NCBI RefSeq assembly: GCF_016918035.1
Contig: NZ_JAERWK010000010.1
Span: 62,001 to 126,000 of the forward strand
DNA length: 64,000 bases
Direction of reading: 5' to 3'
DNA from: Nakamurella leprariae
GTDB lineage: Bacteria; Actinomycetota; Actinomycetes; Mycobacteriales; Nakamurellaceae
Position numbers and translations under genes: made by a program. The notes beneath the pieces were generated by a model that did no database searches, was not told the origin of the DNA, and worked only from the letters and a program-made list of their open reading frames with translations. Numbering within the stretch: the stretch's first letter is position 1; every line of letters begins with the position of its first letter. This document shows, piece by piece, positions 39,118 to 48,136 of this stretch.

Positions 39118-39882
39118 ATGACGTCGCTGTCTGCCCTCGTCCAGCCACCCGCACCGAGTCCGTCCGGTGCTGCGCGGTTCACCGACACCCTGTGGCAGCA
39201 GGCCACTTCCGTCCGCGCTGCGATCGACGAGCTGGAGTTCCTGCAGCAGCTCGGCAGCGGCACCCTGCCGGTGCCGGCGTTCCGGTACTACCTGGAGCAG
39301 GACGCGCTCTACCTGGCCGGGTACGCCAAGGCGCTGGCCCTGCTGGCGGCCGCGGCGCCCGACCCGCAGGCCGCGGCGTTCTGGGCGTCGTCGGCCTCCA
39401 CCGCGGTGCTGGTCGAAGCCGGACTGCACGAGGAACTGCTGGCCGGTGATCGGCTGCACGAGACCGCAGATCCTGCAGCAGATCTCGCTCGGACCGAGCG
39501 GGCCGCCGCGGAGCACTCGCCGACCTGCCTGGGCTACGTGTCGTACCTGATCGCCACGGCCGCGACCGCGCCGTACCCGGTCGCCGCCGCCGCCGTGCTC
39601 CCCTGCTACTGGATCTACGCGGACGTCAGCAGCCGATTGGCGACCGATGCCGCGGCGGTGCTGACCACCGATCCCGACCACCCGTACGCCCGCTGGGTGG
39701 CCACCTACGACGGTGCCGAGTTCCAGGCGTCGGTCGCGACGGCCCGGGCCCTGGTCGACGCGGCCGCGGCGGCGGCCACGCCCGAGCAACGCGACCGGAT
39801 GACCGAGGCGTTCCTGCTGGCCAGCCGGTACGAGTTGCTCTTCTGGGACACCGCGCTGCACCGCGTGCCCTGGCCGGTCTGA
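39118..39882 (+). CDS. tenA: TenA-family aminopyrimidine aminohydrolase / thiaminase II
   Basis: Salvages thiamine pyrimidine fragments. 254 residues, all-helical; A-F-R-Y-Y-L-E-Q-D-A-L-Y-L matches the substrate-binding helix, and the likely catalytic Cys is in S-P-T-C-L-G-Y-V-S-Y-L. The Y-W-I-Y-A-D-V and E-L-L-F-W-D-T-A segments close the active site. Control by the TPP riboswitch supports the assignment. Confidence 0.92.
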   Translation: MTSLSALVQPPAPSPSGAARFTDTLWQQATSVRAAIDELEFLQQLGSGTLPVPAFRYYLEQDALYLAGYAKALALLAAAAPDPQAAAFWASSASTAVLVEAGLHEELLAGDRLHETADPAADLARTERAAAEHSPTCLGYVSYLIATAATAPYPVAAAAVLPCYWIYADVSSRLATDAAAVLTTDPDHPYARWVATYDGAEFQASVATARALVDAAAAAATPEQRDRMTEAFLLASRYELLFWDTALHRVPWPV

Positions 39883-39993
39883 GCCCGATCCCCCGTTCCC
39901 GTTCCGGCTGCGCCGTCGCGCGCCGGCTCCCCGCGCCGCCCGCCGTCCCGTCGACGGTCCGCCGGCGCACCCCCGAGAGGCGTTGAACCCATC

Positions 39994-41094
39994 GTGCCCG
40001 CATCCCCGCACCCCACCGTCCGATCCACCCGCCGCCGGCGGAGCGTGCGGTCAATCACCGTCGTGACCACGCTGGCCGCCCTGCTGCTGAGCGGCTGTGG
40101 CGGTAGCCCCAGTTCCAGCAACGGCCCTGACTCCGGCTCCGGGTCCGGCGACACCGAGCGCACCACGGTGCGGTTCGCGCTGGACTGGACGCCGAACACC
40201 AACCACACCGGCCTGTACGTGGCCCAGCAGCGGGGCTGGTTCGCGGACGCCGGCCTGGACGTCGAGATCCTGCCGTACACCAGCGCATCACCCGACACGC
40301 TGGTCGACAGTGGCGCCGCCGACTTCGGGATCAGCTACCAGGAGTCGTCCACCATGTCGCAGGCCGCCGGCGCGCAGGTGGTGTCCGTGCTCGCCGTGCT
40401 GCAGCACTGGGCGACCGCCATCGCGGTGCGGGCCGACCGGGACGACATCGCCTCGCCACGCGACCTGGACGGGTTGACCTACGCCGGGTTCGGTGAACCC
40501 AGTGAGGTCCCGCAGCTGCGGCAGGTGATCCGCAGCGACGGCGGCACGGGTGAGTTCACCGCCGTGGTGCTGGGCACCTCCGCCTACGAGGCGCTGTACT
40601 CCGGCCGCGCCGACTTCACCATTCCGTTCGTGGCCTGGGAGGGCCTGGAGGCCGAGCGGTCCGGCGCGCCGCTGAAGTGGTTCCAGTACCGCGACTTCGG
40701 ATTCCCGGACGCCTACGCGGTGATCATCGACGGCAACCGGGACTGGCTCGGACAGTACCCGGAGGCGGCCGATGCCTTCGTCGGGGCCCTGCAGCGCGGG
40801 TACCAGTTCGCCGCCGACGACCCGGACGCCGCCGCGCAGCTCCTCATCGACGCCAACCCCGGCGTCTTCAGCGACGAGGACCTGGTCCGGGACAGCCAGC
40901 GCATGCTGGCCGCCGACCTGATGCGGGACGGGGACGGCGTGGTCGGCACCCAGACGGCCGCGCAGTGGCAGGACTACGGCCAGTTCCTGTACGACGCCGG
41001 CCTGCTCGTCGGCCCGGACGGCGAACCGCTGAGCGCCGAACCGGACTTCGCCGGCATGTTCACCGACGCGCACCTGCCCGTCACCGGGAACTGA
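39994..41094 (+). CDS. thiY: ABC substrate-binding lipoprotein, ThiY/THI5-like
   Basis: Exported binding protein of 366 residues: twin basic N-terminus, lipobox L-S-G-C (C35), Ser/Gly linker, then the NMT1/THI5-type fold with F-A-L-D-W-T-P-N-T-N-H-T-G-L-Y-V-A near residue 62. ThiY proteins bind formylaminopyrimidine and similar thiamine precursors. GTG start at 39994 after GAGAGG. It sits 111 bp behind tenA and so under the same riboswitch. No permease or ATPase gene follows, so those must be elsewhere. Confidence 0.85.
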   Translation: MPASPHPTVRSTRRRRSVRSITVVTTLAALLLSGCGGSPSSSNGPDSGSGSGDTERTTVRFALDWTPNTNHTGLYVAQQRGWFADAGLDVEILPYTSASPDTLVDSGAADFGISYQESSTMSQAAGAQVVSVLAVLQHWATAIAVRADRDDIASPRDLDGLTYAGFGEPSEVPQLRQVIRSDGGTGEFTAVVLGTSAYEALYSGRADFTIPFVAWEGLEAERSGAPLKWFQYRDFGFPDAYAVIIDGNRDWLGQYPEAADAFVGALQRGYQFAADDPDAAAQLLIDANPGVFSDEDLVRDSQRMLAADLMRDGDGVVGTQTAAQWQDYGQFLYDAGLLVGPDGEPLSAEPDFAGMFTDAHLPVTGN

Positions 41095-41107
41095 CGACCT
41101 GGTGCAC

Positions 41108-41138
41108 GGGCCGCCGCCGGAGCCACCGGCGGCGGCCC
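41108..41138. terminator. bidirectional terminator between thiY and dhaM
   Basis: Perfect 13-bp stem GGGCCGCCGCCGG, loop AGCCA, centred between the convergent stops at 41094 and 41142. Confidence 0.75.
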
Positions 41139-41141
41139 GGC

Positions 41142-43568
41142 TCATGCCTGGGCGCGCAGCAGCTCCTTGATCACCGGGATCCGCGCCGGGGCCATCGAGA
41201 GCTCCTGCACGCCACGGTCGATCAGCTCTCGGGCGAACTGCGCGGTGCCGGCCATCTCGCCGCACACCGCGAGCTCGGTGCCGGAGGCCACGGCCATCTC
41301 GCACACGGTGTCCAGCAGTCGGCGCATCGCCGTGGAACCCGGATCGAGCAGGTCGGCCACCGACGGCAACGTCCGGTCGGCGGCGGCCAGGTAGCCGGTC
41401 AGGTCGTTGGTGCCGATCGAGATGAAATCACTGACCGCGCAGATCTCGTCGGCGGCCAGCGCCGCGGCCGGCACCTCGACCATGGCGCCGATCCGCTCCG
41501 GCCGGCGGTGGTCCACACCGTCCGCGACCAGGGAGGCGACGGCCTCGTCGACGGCGGTGCGGAACGCGAGCATCTCCTGCGCCACGGTCACCATCGGCGC
41601 CATCACCGAGACCCGGTGACCGACCCCCGCCCGGCAGATCGCCCGGAGCTGCGTGTGCAGCACCGACGGGTTGGCCAGCAGGTACCGCAACCCGCGCAGA
41701 CCGAGGAACCCGTTGCGCGCCGGATCGAGATCCAGGGCCGGGACGGGCTTGTCCCCACCGGCGTCGAGCACCCGGATGATCGCCGGGCCGGTGCCGGCCG
41801 CGTCCAACAGCTCGGCCAGGTCCGCCGCCTGGCGGTCCTCGCTCGGGAGCTCCGCGCGGTCCAGCACCAGCAGTTCGGTGCGCAGCAGCCCGACGCCGTC
41901 GGCGCCGAACCGGCAGGCCGCGCGAGCGTCGGTCACCGACCCGATGTTCGCCATGATCCGGATCGGCCGGCCGTCGGGCAGCACCACGGGCTCCCGGGCC
42001 CGAGACCGCTGCTCCTCCGCGAGCCGGTCGTGCGCCTCGATCCGCGCCCGGACGGCGGTCAGCCGCGGACCGTCGGGGTCGACCTCGATCGTGCCCGCGG
42101 CCCCGTCGACCACCACCGGCGACCCGTCGATCAGCGCGGCAAGCCGTCCACCGGCGCGCAGCACCATCGGCAGGCCGAGTCCCCTCGCCACGATGACGGC
42201 GTGCGCGGTGATCGATCCGCGGGCCAGGACCAGGGCGGCGGCGCCGCGCTCGGCCACCACCGGCACCTCCGCCGGGCCGATGTCCTCGGTCACCACCACG
42301 GCGCCGTCCAGCGACGCCGGCACCCGGTCGAGCCGCAGCCCCATCGCGTCCAGCACCGCGGCTCCGGCCTCCAGCACGTCGACCGCGCGCGCGGCGACGA
42401 ACTCGTCGGGGTCGGCCGCCATCGCCGCGGCCCGGCCGGTGACCGCCGTCCACCAGGCCCGCTCCGCGCCGTCGGCCAGGCGTGCCGCGGCCGCAGTGCG
42501 CAGGTCGGGGTCCTGCACCAGCACCGCGTGCGCGGCCTGGAACTCGGTGCCCACCGCCAGCAGCGCGGCCGCCTCGGCGATCGCCGAGTCCAGCCGCCGC
42601 GCCTGCTCCTGCACGTCGACCGGTGTTGCTCCGTCCGCCGGTCCGAGCAGCGTCGAGAGGTCCTCCGGCCGGCGTTGCAGCCGCCGCACCGGTCCGAGCA
42701 CCAGCCCGACGGACCCACCGACGCCGCGGATAATGCCGGGCGCGTCGGGCACCGGCCCCCGCACCGGCCCGGACGGCGCCGAGGGACGAACCGCGTCGGC
42801 CGCGGCCGTCCCGTTCGGCGCGACCTCGCCGAACCCGGTGCCGATGAGCGCAACCACGGCGTCCAGCGCAGCCCGGGCGGCCGGACCGGAGGCGCGCAGG
42901 GCCACCTCGTCGCCACCGCGCAACGCCAGTGCGACCACCCGCAGCACCGACCGCACGTCCACCCAGGCCGACCCGTGCCCGGCCAGCTCCACCTGGGCGG
43001 GGAACCGGGCCACGGACCGGACCAACGCGGCCGCGGGCCGCGCGTGCAGGCCCAGTGGGTTGCGCAGGGTCGCGCGGGCCTGCGCCCGGTCGTCCACCGC
43101 GATCCGGTCCTCGACGTCCGCCGTCAGGGCTCCGGTTCCCGCCTCGCGGACTCCCGCGGTCGGCTCCGCGGCGGGCGGCGAACCGGGCGCCCCGCGGGCC
43201 GACTCGGCCGCCCGCACCACCTCGTCCAGGTCGGCGCCGCCCGTCGCGGTGACCGCGGCCGCCACCGCTGCCTCGACCAGCGGCGCGTCCACCACCCGGA
43301 TCCGGGCGACCTGCTCGGGCTCCAGGAACTCGAGCGCGGTCTGCGCGGTCATCTCGGCGCTGCCCAGGTCGTAGAGCAGCACGGCGCCGTCGCCGGTGTC
43401 GGCGCGTTCGAGCGCGGCCATCACGCCCTCGAAGGAGGTCCCCAGGTTGCCGTCGCCGTCGCCACCGACCGGCGCGATGACCACCTCCGGCGCCATCTGG
43501 CCGGCCAGGTCGGCCAGACCGTTGGCCAGGTCACGACTGTGTGAGACGAGCACCAGTCCCACCGTCAC
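41142..43568 (-). CDS. dhaM: DhaM: EIIA-HPr-Enzyme I fusion, phosphoryl donor for dihydroxyacetone kinase
   Basis: 808 residues. Domain order: EIIA-mannose-like DhaM domain with the phosphorylated H10 in L-V-S-H-S-R-D-L-A, HPr with H175 in P-L-G-L-H-A-R-P-A, then a complete Enzyme I: swivel H456 in G-S-I-T-A-H-A-V-I-V-A-R, the PEP barrel with R-T-E-L, G-G-D-K-P, I-S-I-G-T-N-D-L and C769 in C-G-E-M-A-G. E. coli DhaM has only a truncated EI. Here one polypeptide can in principle pass phosphate from PEP to DhaL-ADP unaided. Start GTG at 43568 with AGGAG upstream; dhaL ends 154 bp before it. Confidence 0.93.
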   Translation of the reverse strand: MTVGLVLVSHSRDLANGLADLAGQMAPEVVIAPVGGDGDGNLGTSFEGVMAALERADTGDGAVLLYDLGSAEMTAQTALEFLEPEQVARIRVVDAPLVEAAVAAAVTATGGADLDEVVRAAESARGAPGSPPAAEPTAGVREAGTGALTADVEDRIAVDDRAQARATLRNPLGLHARPAAALVRSVARFPAQVELAGHGSAWVDVRSVLRVVALALRGGDEVALRASGPAARAALDAVVALIGTGFGEVAPNGTAAADAVRPSAPSGPVRGPVPDAPGIIRGVGGSVGLVLGPVRRLQRRPEDLSTLLGPADGATPVDVQEQARRLDSAIAEAAALLAVGTEFQAAHAVLVQDPDLRTAAAARLADGAERAWWTAVTGRAAAMAADPDEFVAARAVDVLEAGAAVLDAMGLRLDRVPASLDGAVVVTEDIGPAEVPVVAERGAAALVLARGSITAHAVIVARGLGLPMVLRAGGRLAALIDGSPVVVDGAAGTIEVDPDGPRLTAVRARIEAHDRLAEEQRSRAREPVVLPDGRPIRIMANIGSVTDARAACRFGADGVGLLRTELLVLDRAELPSEDRQAADLAELLDAAGTGPAIIRVLDAGGDKPVPALDLDPARNGFLGLRGLRYLLANPSVLHTQLRAICRAGVGHRVSVMAPMVTVAQEMLAFRTAVDEAVASLVADGVDHRRPERIGAMVEVPAAALAADEICAVSDFISIGTNDLTGYLAAADRTLPSVADLLDPGSTAMRRLLDTVCEMAVASGTELAVCGEMAGTAQFARELIDRGVQELSMAPARIPVIKELLRAQA

Positions 43569-43580
43569 GTCGCGCTCCTT

Positions 43581-43616
43581 CCCGACCCCAGTCCCGACCC
43601 CAGTCCCGACGCCGGT
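43581..43616. repeat. 12-bp tandem repeat in the dhaL-dhaM spacer
   Basis: Three contiguous units of CCCGACCCCAGT (43581, 43593, 43605; the third has three changes), immediately upstream of the dhaM ribosome site. Confidence 0.75.
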
Positions 43617-43722
43617 CGGCGCCGGACGGGCGCCGGCCGACGGTCCGGCCGTGCCACCGGCCGTGATCCCGCATGGACCGGAAGGGTCCCGCTGCCGGCG
43701 ACGTTGCCGGCCCTGCACCCGT

Positions 43723-44406
43723 TCAGTCGGTCCGCCCGGAGGTGTCCGCCGTCGCGGCCAGCGTGCGCAGCAGCAGCGCGATGCTCACCGCACCCGGGTC
43801 CGGGTGGCCGATCGACCGCTCCCCCAGGTAGCTGGCCCGGCCCTTGCGGGCTCGCAGGGGCACAGTGGCCTCTGCACCCTTCTCGGCCGCATCGGCGGCC
43901 GCGGTGAGCACCTGCCGGGCTGTCCCGCCCTCGCGGTCGGCGTGCTGCGCCGCGCCCACGGCGGCGAACAACGCGTCGACCATGGTCTTGTCACCCGGCT
44001 CGGCCTTGCCGCGCGCCACCACCCCGTCCCGGGCGGCGGCCAACGCCGCGGCGACCGCCGCGCCGGTGAGTTCCGTGTGGTCGCCCAACGCCGTCGACGC
44101 GCGGAGGAAGGCGGTGCCGAACAGCGGACCGGATGCGCCGCCGACGGTCGAGATGAGCGTCGTGGCCACCAGTTTCAGCACCGCGGCGGGCGTGGCGAAA
44201 CTCTGGCTGTCGAGCTTGGCCAGGACGGCGGTGAAGCCGCGGGCCAGGTTCTCGCCATGGTCGCCGTCGCCGATCTCCCGGTCCAGCGCGGTGAGCCGCG
44301 CCTTGTCGGCGATCACCGCGTCGGCGGCGCCCCGCAGGGCGTCGACCACCGACTCGGCGGTGCATCCCCGACCGACGGTCTCGTGTCCGGCAGTGCCGGT
44401 CGTCAT
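43723..44406 (-). CDS. dhaL: dihydroxyacetone kinase subunit DhaL
   Basis: ADP-binding subunit, 227 residues. Three Asp ligands of the two Mg ions are D42, D47 and D49 in L-D-R-E-I-G-D-G-D-H-G. Further motifs: G-G-A-S-G-P-L-F-G-T and the C-terminal Y-L-G-E-R-S-I-G-H-P-D-P-G-A. In the PTS-type enzyme, ADP stays bound and is re-phosphorylated by DhaM, which fits the neighbouring gene. It begins 1 bp after dhaK ends. Confidence 0.95.
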   Translation of the reverse strand: MTTGTAGHETVGRGCTAESVVDALRGAADAVIADKARLTALDREIGDGDHGENLARGFTAVLAKLDSQSFATPAAVLKLVATTLISTVGGASGPLFGTAFLRASTALGDHTELTGAAVAAALAAARDGVVARGKAEPGDKTMVDALFAAVGAAQHADREGGTARQVLTAAADAAEKGAEATVPLRARKGRASYLGERSIGHPDPGAVSIALLLRTLAATADTSGRTD

Positions 44407-44407
44407 C

Positions 44408-45409
44408 TCAGGCCCCCCAACGCAGCGCCGGCGTCCGCACCGGAGCGTCCCACAGCGCGAGCATCTCGTCGTCCAATCTCAACACAGACAGCGACATCCC
44501 CTGCATCTCGAGGGCGGTCACGTAGTTGCCGACCAGCATCCGGGACACCTGCAGGCCACGCTCGCCCAGCCTGCCGTGCGCGGCCCGCGCCGCGAGGTGC
44601 AGTTCCGCCAGCGGGGTGCCGCCCATGCCGTTGACCAGCAGCAGCACCCGGTCGCCCGCCTCCGCCCTGAGATCGTCCAGCACCGGATCGAGCAACTGGG
44701 CGACCAGGGCGTCGGCCGGTGGTAGCGGCATCCGCCGCCGACCCGGCTCGCCGTGCACGCCGATGCCCAGCTCGATCTCGTCCTCGGCCAGCGTGAACGA
44801 CGGCTCACCGGAGTGCGGCACGGTGCAGCCGCTCAGCGCCGCCCCCATGGACCGCACGCCGCGGACCACCCGGGTGGCGATCTCGGCCACCGCATCGAGC
44901 CCGTCGCCGCGTTCGGCGGCCGCCCCCGCGATCTTCTCGACCAGCACCGCGCCGGCGATGCCCCGGCGACCGGCCGTGAAGGTCGAGTCCTCCACGGCCA
45001 CGTCGTCGTCGATGAGCACGGTGCGCACCGGCACACCCTCGGCGCCGGCCAACTCAGCGGCGACCTCGAAGTTCAGCACGTCGCCGGTGTAGTTCTTGAC
45101 CAGCAGCACCACGCCGGCGCCGCCGTCCGCCGCCTGCACCCCGGCCAGCACCGCGTCGGGAGTGGGCGAGGTGAAGACGGGGCCGGGAACGGCGGCGTCG
45201 AGCATGCCGAGCCCGACGAGGCCGGTGTGCAGCGGCTCGTGTCCGCTGCCGCCCCCGGACACCAGCGCCACCTTGCCCGTCACCGGCCCGTCGGCCCGGC
45301 TCACCACGGCCGGATCGAGCTGGACCCGCAGCGTGTCCGGGAACGCCACCGCGAGCCCTTCCAGGGATTCGCGGACCACGTCAGCGGGGTCGTTGATGAT
45401 CTTCTTCAC
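44408..45409 (-). CDS. dhaK: dihydroxyacetone kinase subunit DhaK
   Basis: Substrate-binding subunit, 333 residues. It begins V-K-K-I-I-N-D-P at the GTG at 45409, the family start; an ATG 51 bp upstream would add an Arg-rich leader. G-G-G-S-G-H-E-P-L-H-T-G forms the dihydroxyacetone site and H219 in G-V-H-G-E-P-G is the histidine that binds the substrate covalently. N-G-M-G-G-T-P follows. First gene of dhaK-dhaL-dhaM. No DhaS/DhaR regulator or glycerol dehydrogenase is in the window. Confidence 0.94.
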   Translation of the reverse strand: MKKIINDPADVVRESLEGLAVAFPDTLRVQLDPAVVSRADGPVTGKVALVSGGGSGHEPLHTGLVGLGMLDAAVPGPVFTSPTPDAVLAGVQAADGGAGVVLLVKNYTGDVLNFEVAAELAGAEGVPVRTVLIDDDVAVEDSTFTAGRRGIAGAVLVEKIAGAAAERGDGLDAVAEIATRVVRGVRSMGAALSGCTVPHSGEPSFTLAEDEIELGIGVHGEPGRRRMPLPPADALVAQLLDPVLDDLRAEAGDRVLLLVNGMGGTPLAELHLAARAAHGRLGERGLQVSRMLVGNYVTALEMQGMSLSVLRLDDEMLALWDAPVRTPALRWGA

Positions 45410-45541
45410 GGGCGTGTTCGTCCTCGTCCGCCGTCTGCTCCGACGACTCTCGCCGGTCATCCTGGCACGCAGCCCCGACAGGGCCGATCAGCCGAGCCGG
45501 TCGGCCGCCCGATCGACCGACTGGCAGATCAGGGATCCCGA

Positions 45542-46327
45542 TCACCCGACGTCGGCGACGAGCTCCTTGCGGGCGGGCGCGGACGGTGGGACCTCGTCGG
45601 CGGTGTACCGGGCGAGCCGGGTCTCGTCGTCCTCGGCGGCCTGCTGCTCCTCGATGCGCTGCTTCACCTTGCCCAGGCCGGGCACCGAGGCGAGCATCTC
45701 GTTGAGCTCCCGGACGATGTCCAGCAGGTCCCGGACGTCCGGGGCGACCGTCCCGAAGGTGTCCAGGATCGGCACGATGTCTGCGTCCAGGTGGGCGACC
45801 AGATCGGGCAGTTGGTCGATGAGCTTCACCACCGCGTCGACCTCGTCGGGGCTGGTGGTGTCGGCGATGCGACTGGCGATGGGCAGCAGCCGCTCCAGCA
45901 CCGGCTGCACCGCGGTGAGCAGCGGAGCGGCCCGGTCGACGAGCTGCTCGGCATCCCCGAGCACGACACCGGTGCGGTCCACCAACGGGGCGGCCGTGTC
46001 GATCACCGCGTCGGTGCGCCGCACGGACTGTTCCGCTCCGTCGATCACCGCGGCGGTGCGCCGGACCAGGTCGTCGGCCCGGTCGTCGGTGCGCTCGATC
46101 CGCTCCAGCAGGGAGGTCACCCGGCCCATCAGCGTCTCGACCTGGCCGACGACGGTGACCAACCGCGGCACCAACCCGACGGCCTGTTCGACGGCGCCGA
46201 CGGCTCGACCGGCGAGCCGGAGAAGGTCACCGGGCCCGGGCAGTTCCGTCAGGGGGCGGAGGCCGGGCAGCCCGGCGAGCAGGGACCGGACGGACGCGCG
46301 GCGGGGATCCACCCCTGCAGTGTGCAC
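45542..46327 (-). CDS. hypothetical protein rich in amphipathic helices
   Basis: 261 residues, no enzyme motif. From about residue 35 to 225 it is a chain of amphipathic helices with heptad-like spacing of L/V and R/D (R-I-E-R-T-D-D-R-A-D-D-L-V-R-R and similar repeats of about 18-22 residues), reminiscent of apolipoprotein-like or coiled-coil proteins. Actinobacterial relatives are often misnamed RuBisCO large subunit, for which there is no support here. It lies 56 bp behind prfB on the same strand, so may be in the prfB transcript. Function unknown. Confidence 0.7.
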   Translation of the reverse strand: MHTAGVDPRRASVRSLLAGLPGLRPLTELPGPGDLLRLAGRAVGAVEQAVGLVPRLVTVVGQVETLMGRVTSLLERIERTDDRADDLVRRTAAVIDGAEQSVRRTDAVIDTAAPLVDRTGVVLGDAEQLVDRAAPLLTAVQPVLERLLPIASRIADTTSPDEVDAVVKLIDQLPDLVAHLDADIVPILDTFGTVAPDVRDLLDIVRELNEMLASVPGLGKVKQRIEEQQAAEDDETRLARYTADEVPPSAPARKELVADVG

Positions 46328-46383
46328 GTCACCGCCCGCGGCCGACGCCGGGACCGATCACACCGCGACCGATCAGACGGTGG

Positions 46384-47484
46384 TCAGGCGTCCTGCTCGA
46401 CCTCGCGGCGCCACCGGATGCCGGCCTCGATGAACGGGTCGATCTCGCCGTCGAAGACCGCGGTCGGGTTGCCGACCTCGAAATTGGTGCGCAGGTCCTT
46501 GACCATCTGGTACGGGTGCAGCACGTACGAGCGCATCTGGTTGCCCCAGGAGTTGCCCGCGTCCTTGAGGGCGTCCATGGTCGCCTTCTCCTCCTGCCGG
46601 CGCCGCTCCAGCAGCTTGGCCTGCAGCACCGCCATGGCCGAGGCCCGGTTCTGGATCTGCGACCGTTCGTTCTGGCAGGAGACCACGATCCCGGTGGGCA
46701 GGTGCGTGATGCGCACCGCCGAGTCGGTCGTGTTCACGCCCTGGCCACCCGGCCCGGACGAGCGGTAGACGTCGACCCGGATCTCCTTGTCGTCGATGTC
46801 CACGTGGTCGGAGGTCTCGACCACCGGCACCACCTCGACACCGGCGAACGAGGTCTGCCGGCGGCCCTGGTTGTCGAACGGCGAGATCCGCACCAGCCGG
46901 TGGGTGCCCTGTTCGACCGACAGCGTCCCGTAGGCGTACGGCACCTTGACCTGGAAGGTGGCCGACTTGATCCCGGCCTCCTCGGCGTAGGAGGTGTCGA
47001 AGACCTGGGTCGGATATCCGTGCCGCTCGGACCAGCGCAGGTACATGCGCAGCAGCATCTCGGCGAAGTCCGCGGCATCGACGCCGCCGGCCTCGGACCG
47101 GATGGTGACCAGGGCCTCGCGGGCGTCGTACTCGCCGGAGAGCAGGGTGCGGACCTCGAGCGCGTCGACGTCGCCCTGCAGGGCGGTCAGTTCCTCGTGG
47201 GCCTCGGGCAGCGTGTCCGGGTCCTCGTCGGCCAGCTCGAACAGCACGCCGAGGTCGTCCATCCGTTGCCGGAGCTCGACCATCCGCTTGAGCTCGGCCT
47301 GCGCGTGCGACAGGGCGCTGGTGACCTGTTGCGCCCGGTCCTGGTCGTTCCACAGGTCCGGTGCGGAGGCCTGCTCGGAGAGCTCGGCGATGGACCGCTG
47401 GAGCTTCGGCACGTCCACGACGGTCTCGATGCTGGTCAGCGTGGTGTCCAGTGCCTTGAGGGCCGCAGCGTCGTCCAGATTCAC
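46384..47484 (-). CDS. prfB: peptide chain release factor 2
   Basis: Terminates at UGA and UAA. 366 residues with the tripeptide determinant S-P-F in R-I-S-P-F-D-N-Q (about residue 200) and G-G-Q in [10 protein letters not shown] (about 247). The gene is one continuous frame; the +1 programmed frameshift found in many prfB genes is absent. The GTG at 47484 follows a TAGGCT box by 8 nt. On the minus strand prfB precedes ftsE by 17 kb, although these genes are close in most actinobacteria. Confidence 0.96.
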   Translation of the reverse strand: MNLDDAAALKALDTTLTSIETVVDVPKLQRSIAELSEQASAPDLWNDQDRAQQVTSALSHAQAELKRMVELRQRMDDLGVLFELADEDPDTLPEAHEELTALQGDVDALEVRTLLSGEYDAREALVTIRSEAGGVDAADFAEMLLRMYLRWSERHGYPTQVFDTSYAEEAGIKSATFQVKVPYAYGTLSVEQGTHRLVRISPFDNQGRRQTSFAGVEVVPVVETSDHVDIDDKEIRVDVYRSSGPGGQGVNTTDSAVRITHLPTGIVVSCQNERSQIQNRASAMAVLQAKLLERRRQEEKATMDALKDAGNSWGNQMRSYVLHPYQMVKDLRTNFEVGNPTAVFDGEIDPFIEAGIRWRREVEQDA

Positions 47485-47492
47485 GAGTTGAC

Positions 47493-47498
47493 AGCCTA
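47493..47498 (-). promoter_or_regulatory. -10 box of prfB, probable leaderless transcript
   Basis: TAGGCT read on the minus strand, 8 nt before the GTG of prfB; no ribosome site between. Confidence 0.55.
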
Positions 47499-47584
47499 CG
47501 CGTCCCGTCCGGGTGGCCCGGTCGGTCCGAGTTCGCCCGAACGCGGGACCGTGCCGTCGCGGCCCCCGATGACACCATCGACCG

Positions 47585-48112
47585 ATGCCGTTGACGCTTC
47601 AAGTGTCCGGTCACGAGGTCGCGGTGCACGAGGTGGACCGGGCCGCGGACACGGACGTCCAGGACGTCATCGACGCCTGCGGCACCGGGATCCTCGCGGC
47701 GCTGTCCCCGCGACCGGCTGCTCGCGACGTGCACCTGGTGCGGCTGGCGGTTCCCCCGGACGGCGACCCGGCGAGCAAGGAGGTGCACGCCGTGCGCTTG
47801 GACGGCCGTGCCGTCGGAGTGATCGAGGGACTGCGGCACCATCCCCGATCGGGTGACTGCACGGTGCGCGTCTTCGCGATCATCCCGGAGGCGCGCCGCC
47901 GCGGCATCGGGACCGCCGTCGCCGATGCGATGATCGACCTGCTGCGCCGGCAGGGCGTGACCGAACTGCACGTCTGGTTCGATCCCGACGAGGCCGATGG
48001 CGGTGGCCCGTCCGCCCGGCGGTTCCTGGCCCACCTCGGCTTCGAGCCGCCCCGGCCGGCCCCGGCCGGCGCCGGTGATCCGCGGCTGCTGGCGGCGCGA
48101 CGGTCGATCTGA
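47585..48112 (+). CDS. GNAT family N-acetyltransferase
   Basis: 175 residues. The acetyl-CoA site is seen as [18 protein letters not shown] (Q/RxxGxG/A motif, with R-R-R-G-I-G) near residue 98-115, followed by a helix and the C-terminal [11 protein letters not shown]. Substrate unknown. Divergent from prfB. Confidence 0.85.
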   Translation: MPLTLQVSGHEVAVHEVDRAADTDVQDVIDACGTGILAALSPRPAARDVHLVRLAVPPDGDPASKEVHAVRLDGRAVGVIEGLRHHPRSGDCTVRVFAIIPEARRRGIGTAVADAMIDLLRRQGVTELHVWFDPDEADGGGPSARRFLAHLGFEPPRPAPAGAGDPRLLAARRSI

Positions 48113-48136
48113 CGCCCGCGGGCTCGGTCGCCGGTC

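Noticed and set aside
45542-46327. RuBisCO-type annotation for the helical protein next to prfB
   Set aside because: No active-site motif or barrel pattern; the sequence is a chain of amphipathic helices.
46384-47484. Programmed +1 frameshift in prfB
   Set aside because: The gene is a single open frame from GTG to stop with no early in-frame TGA.
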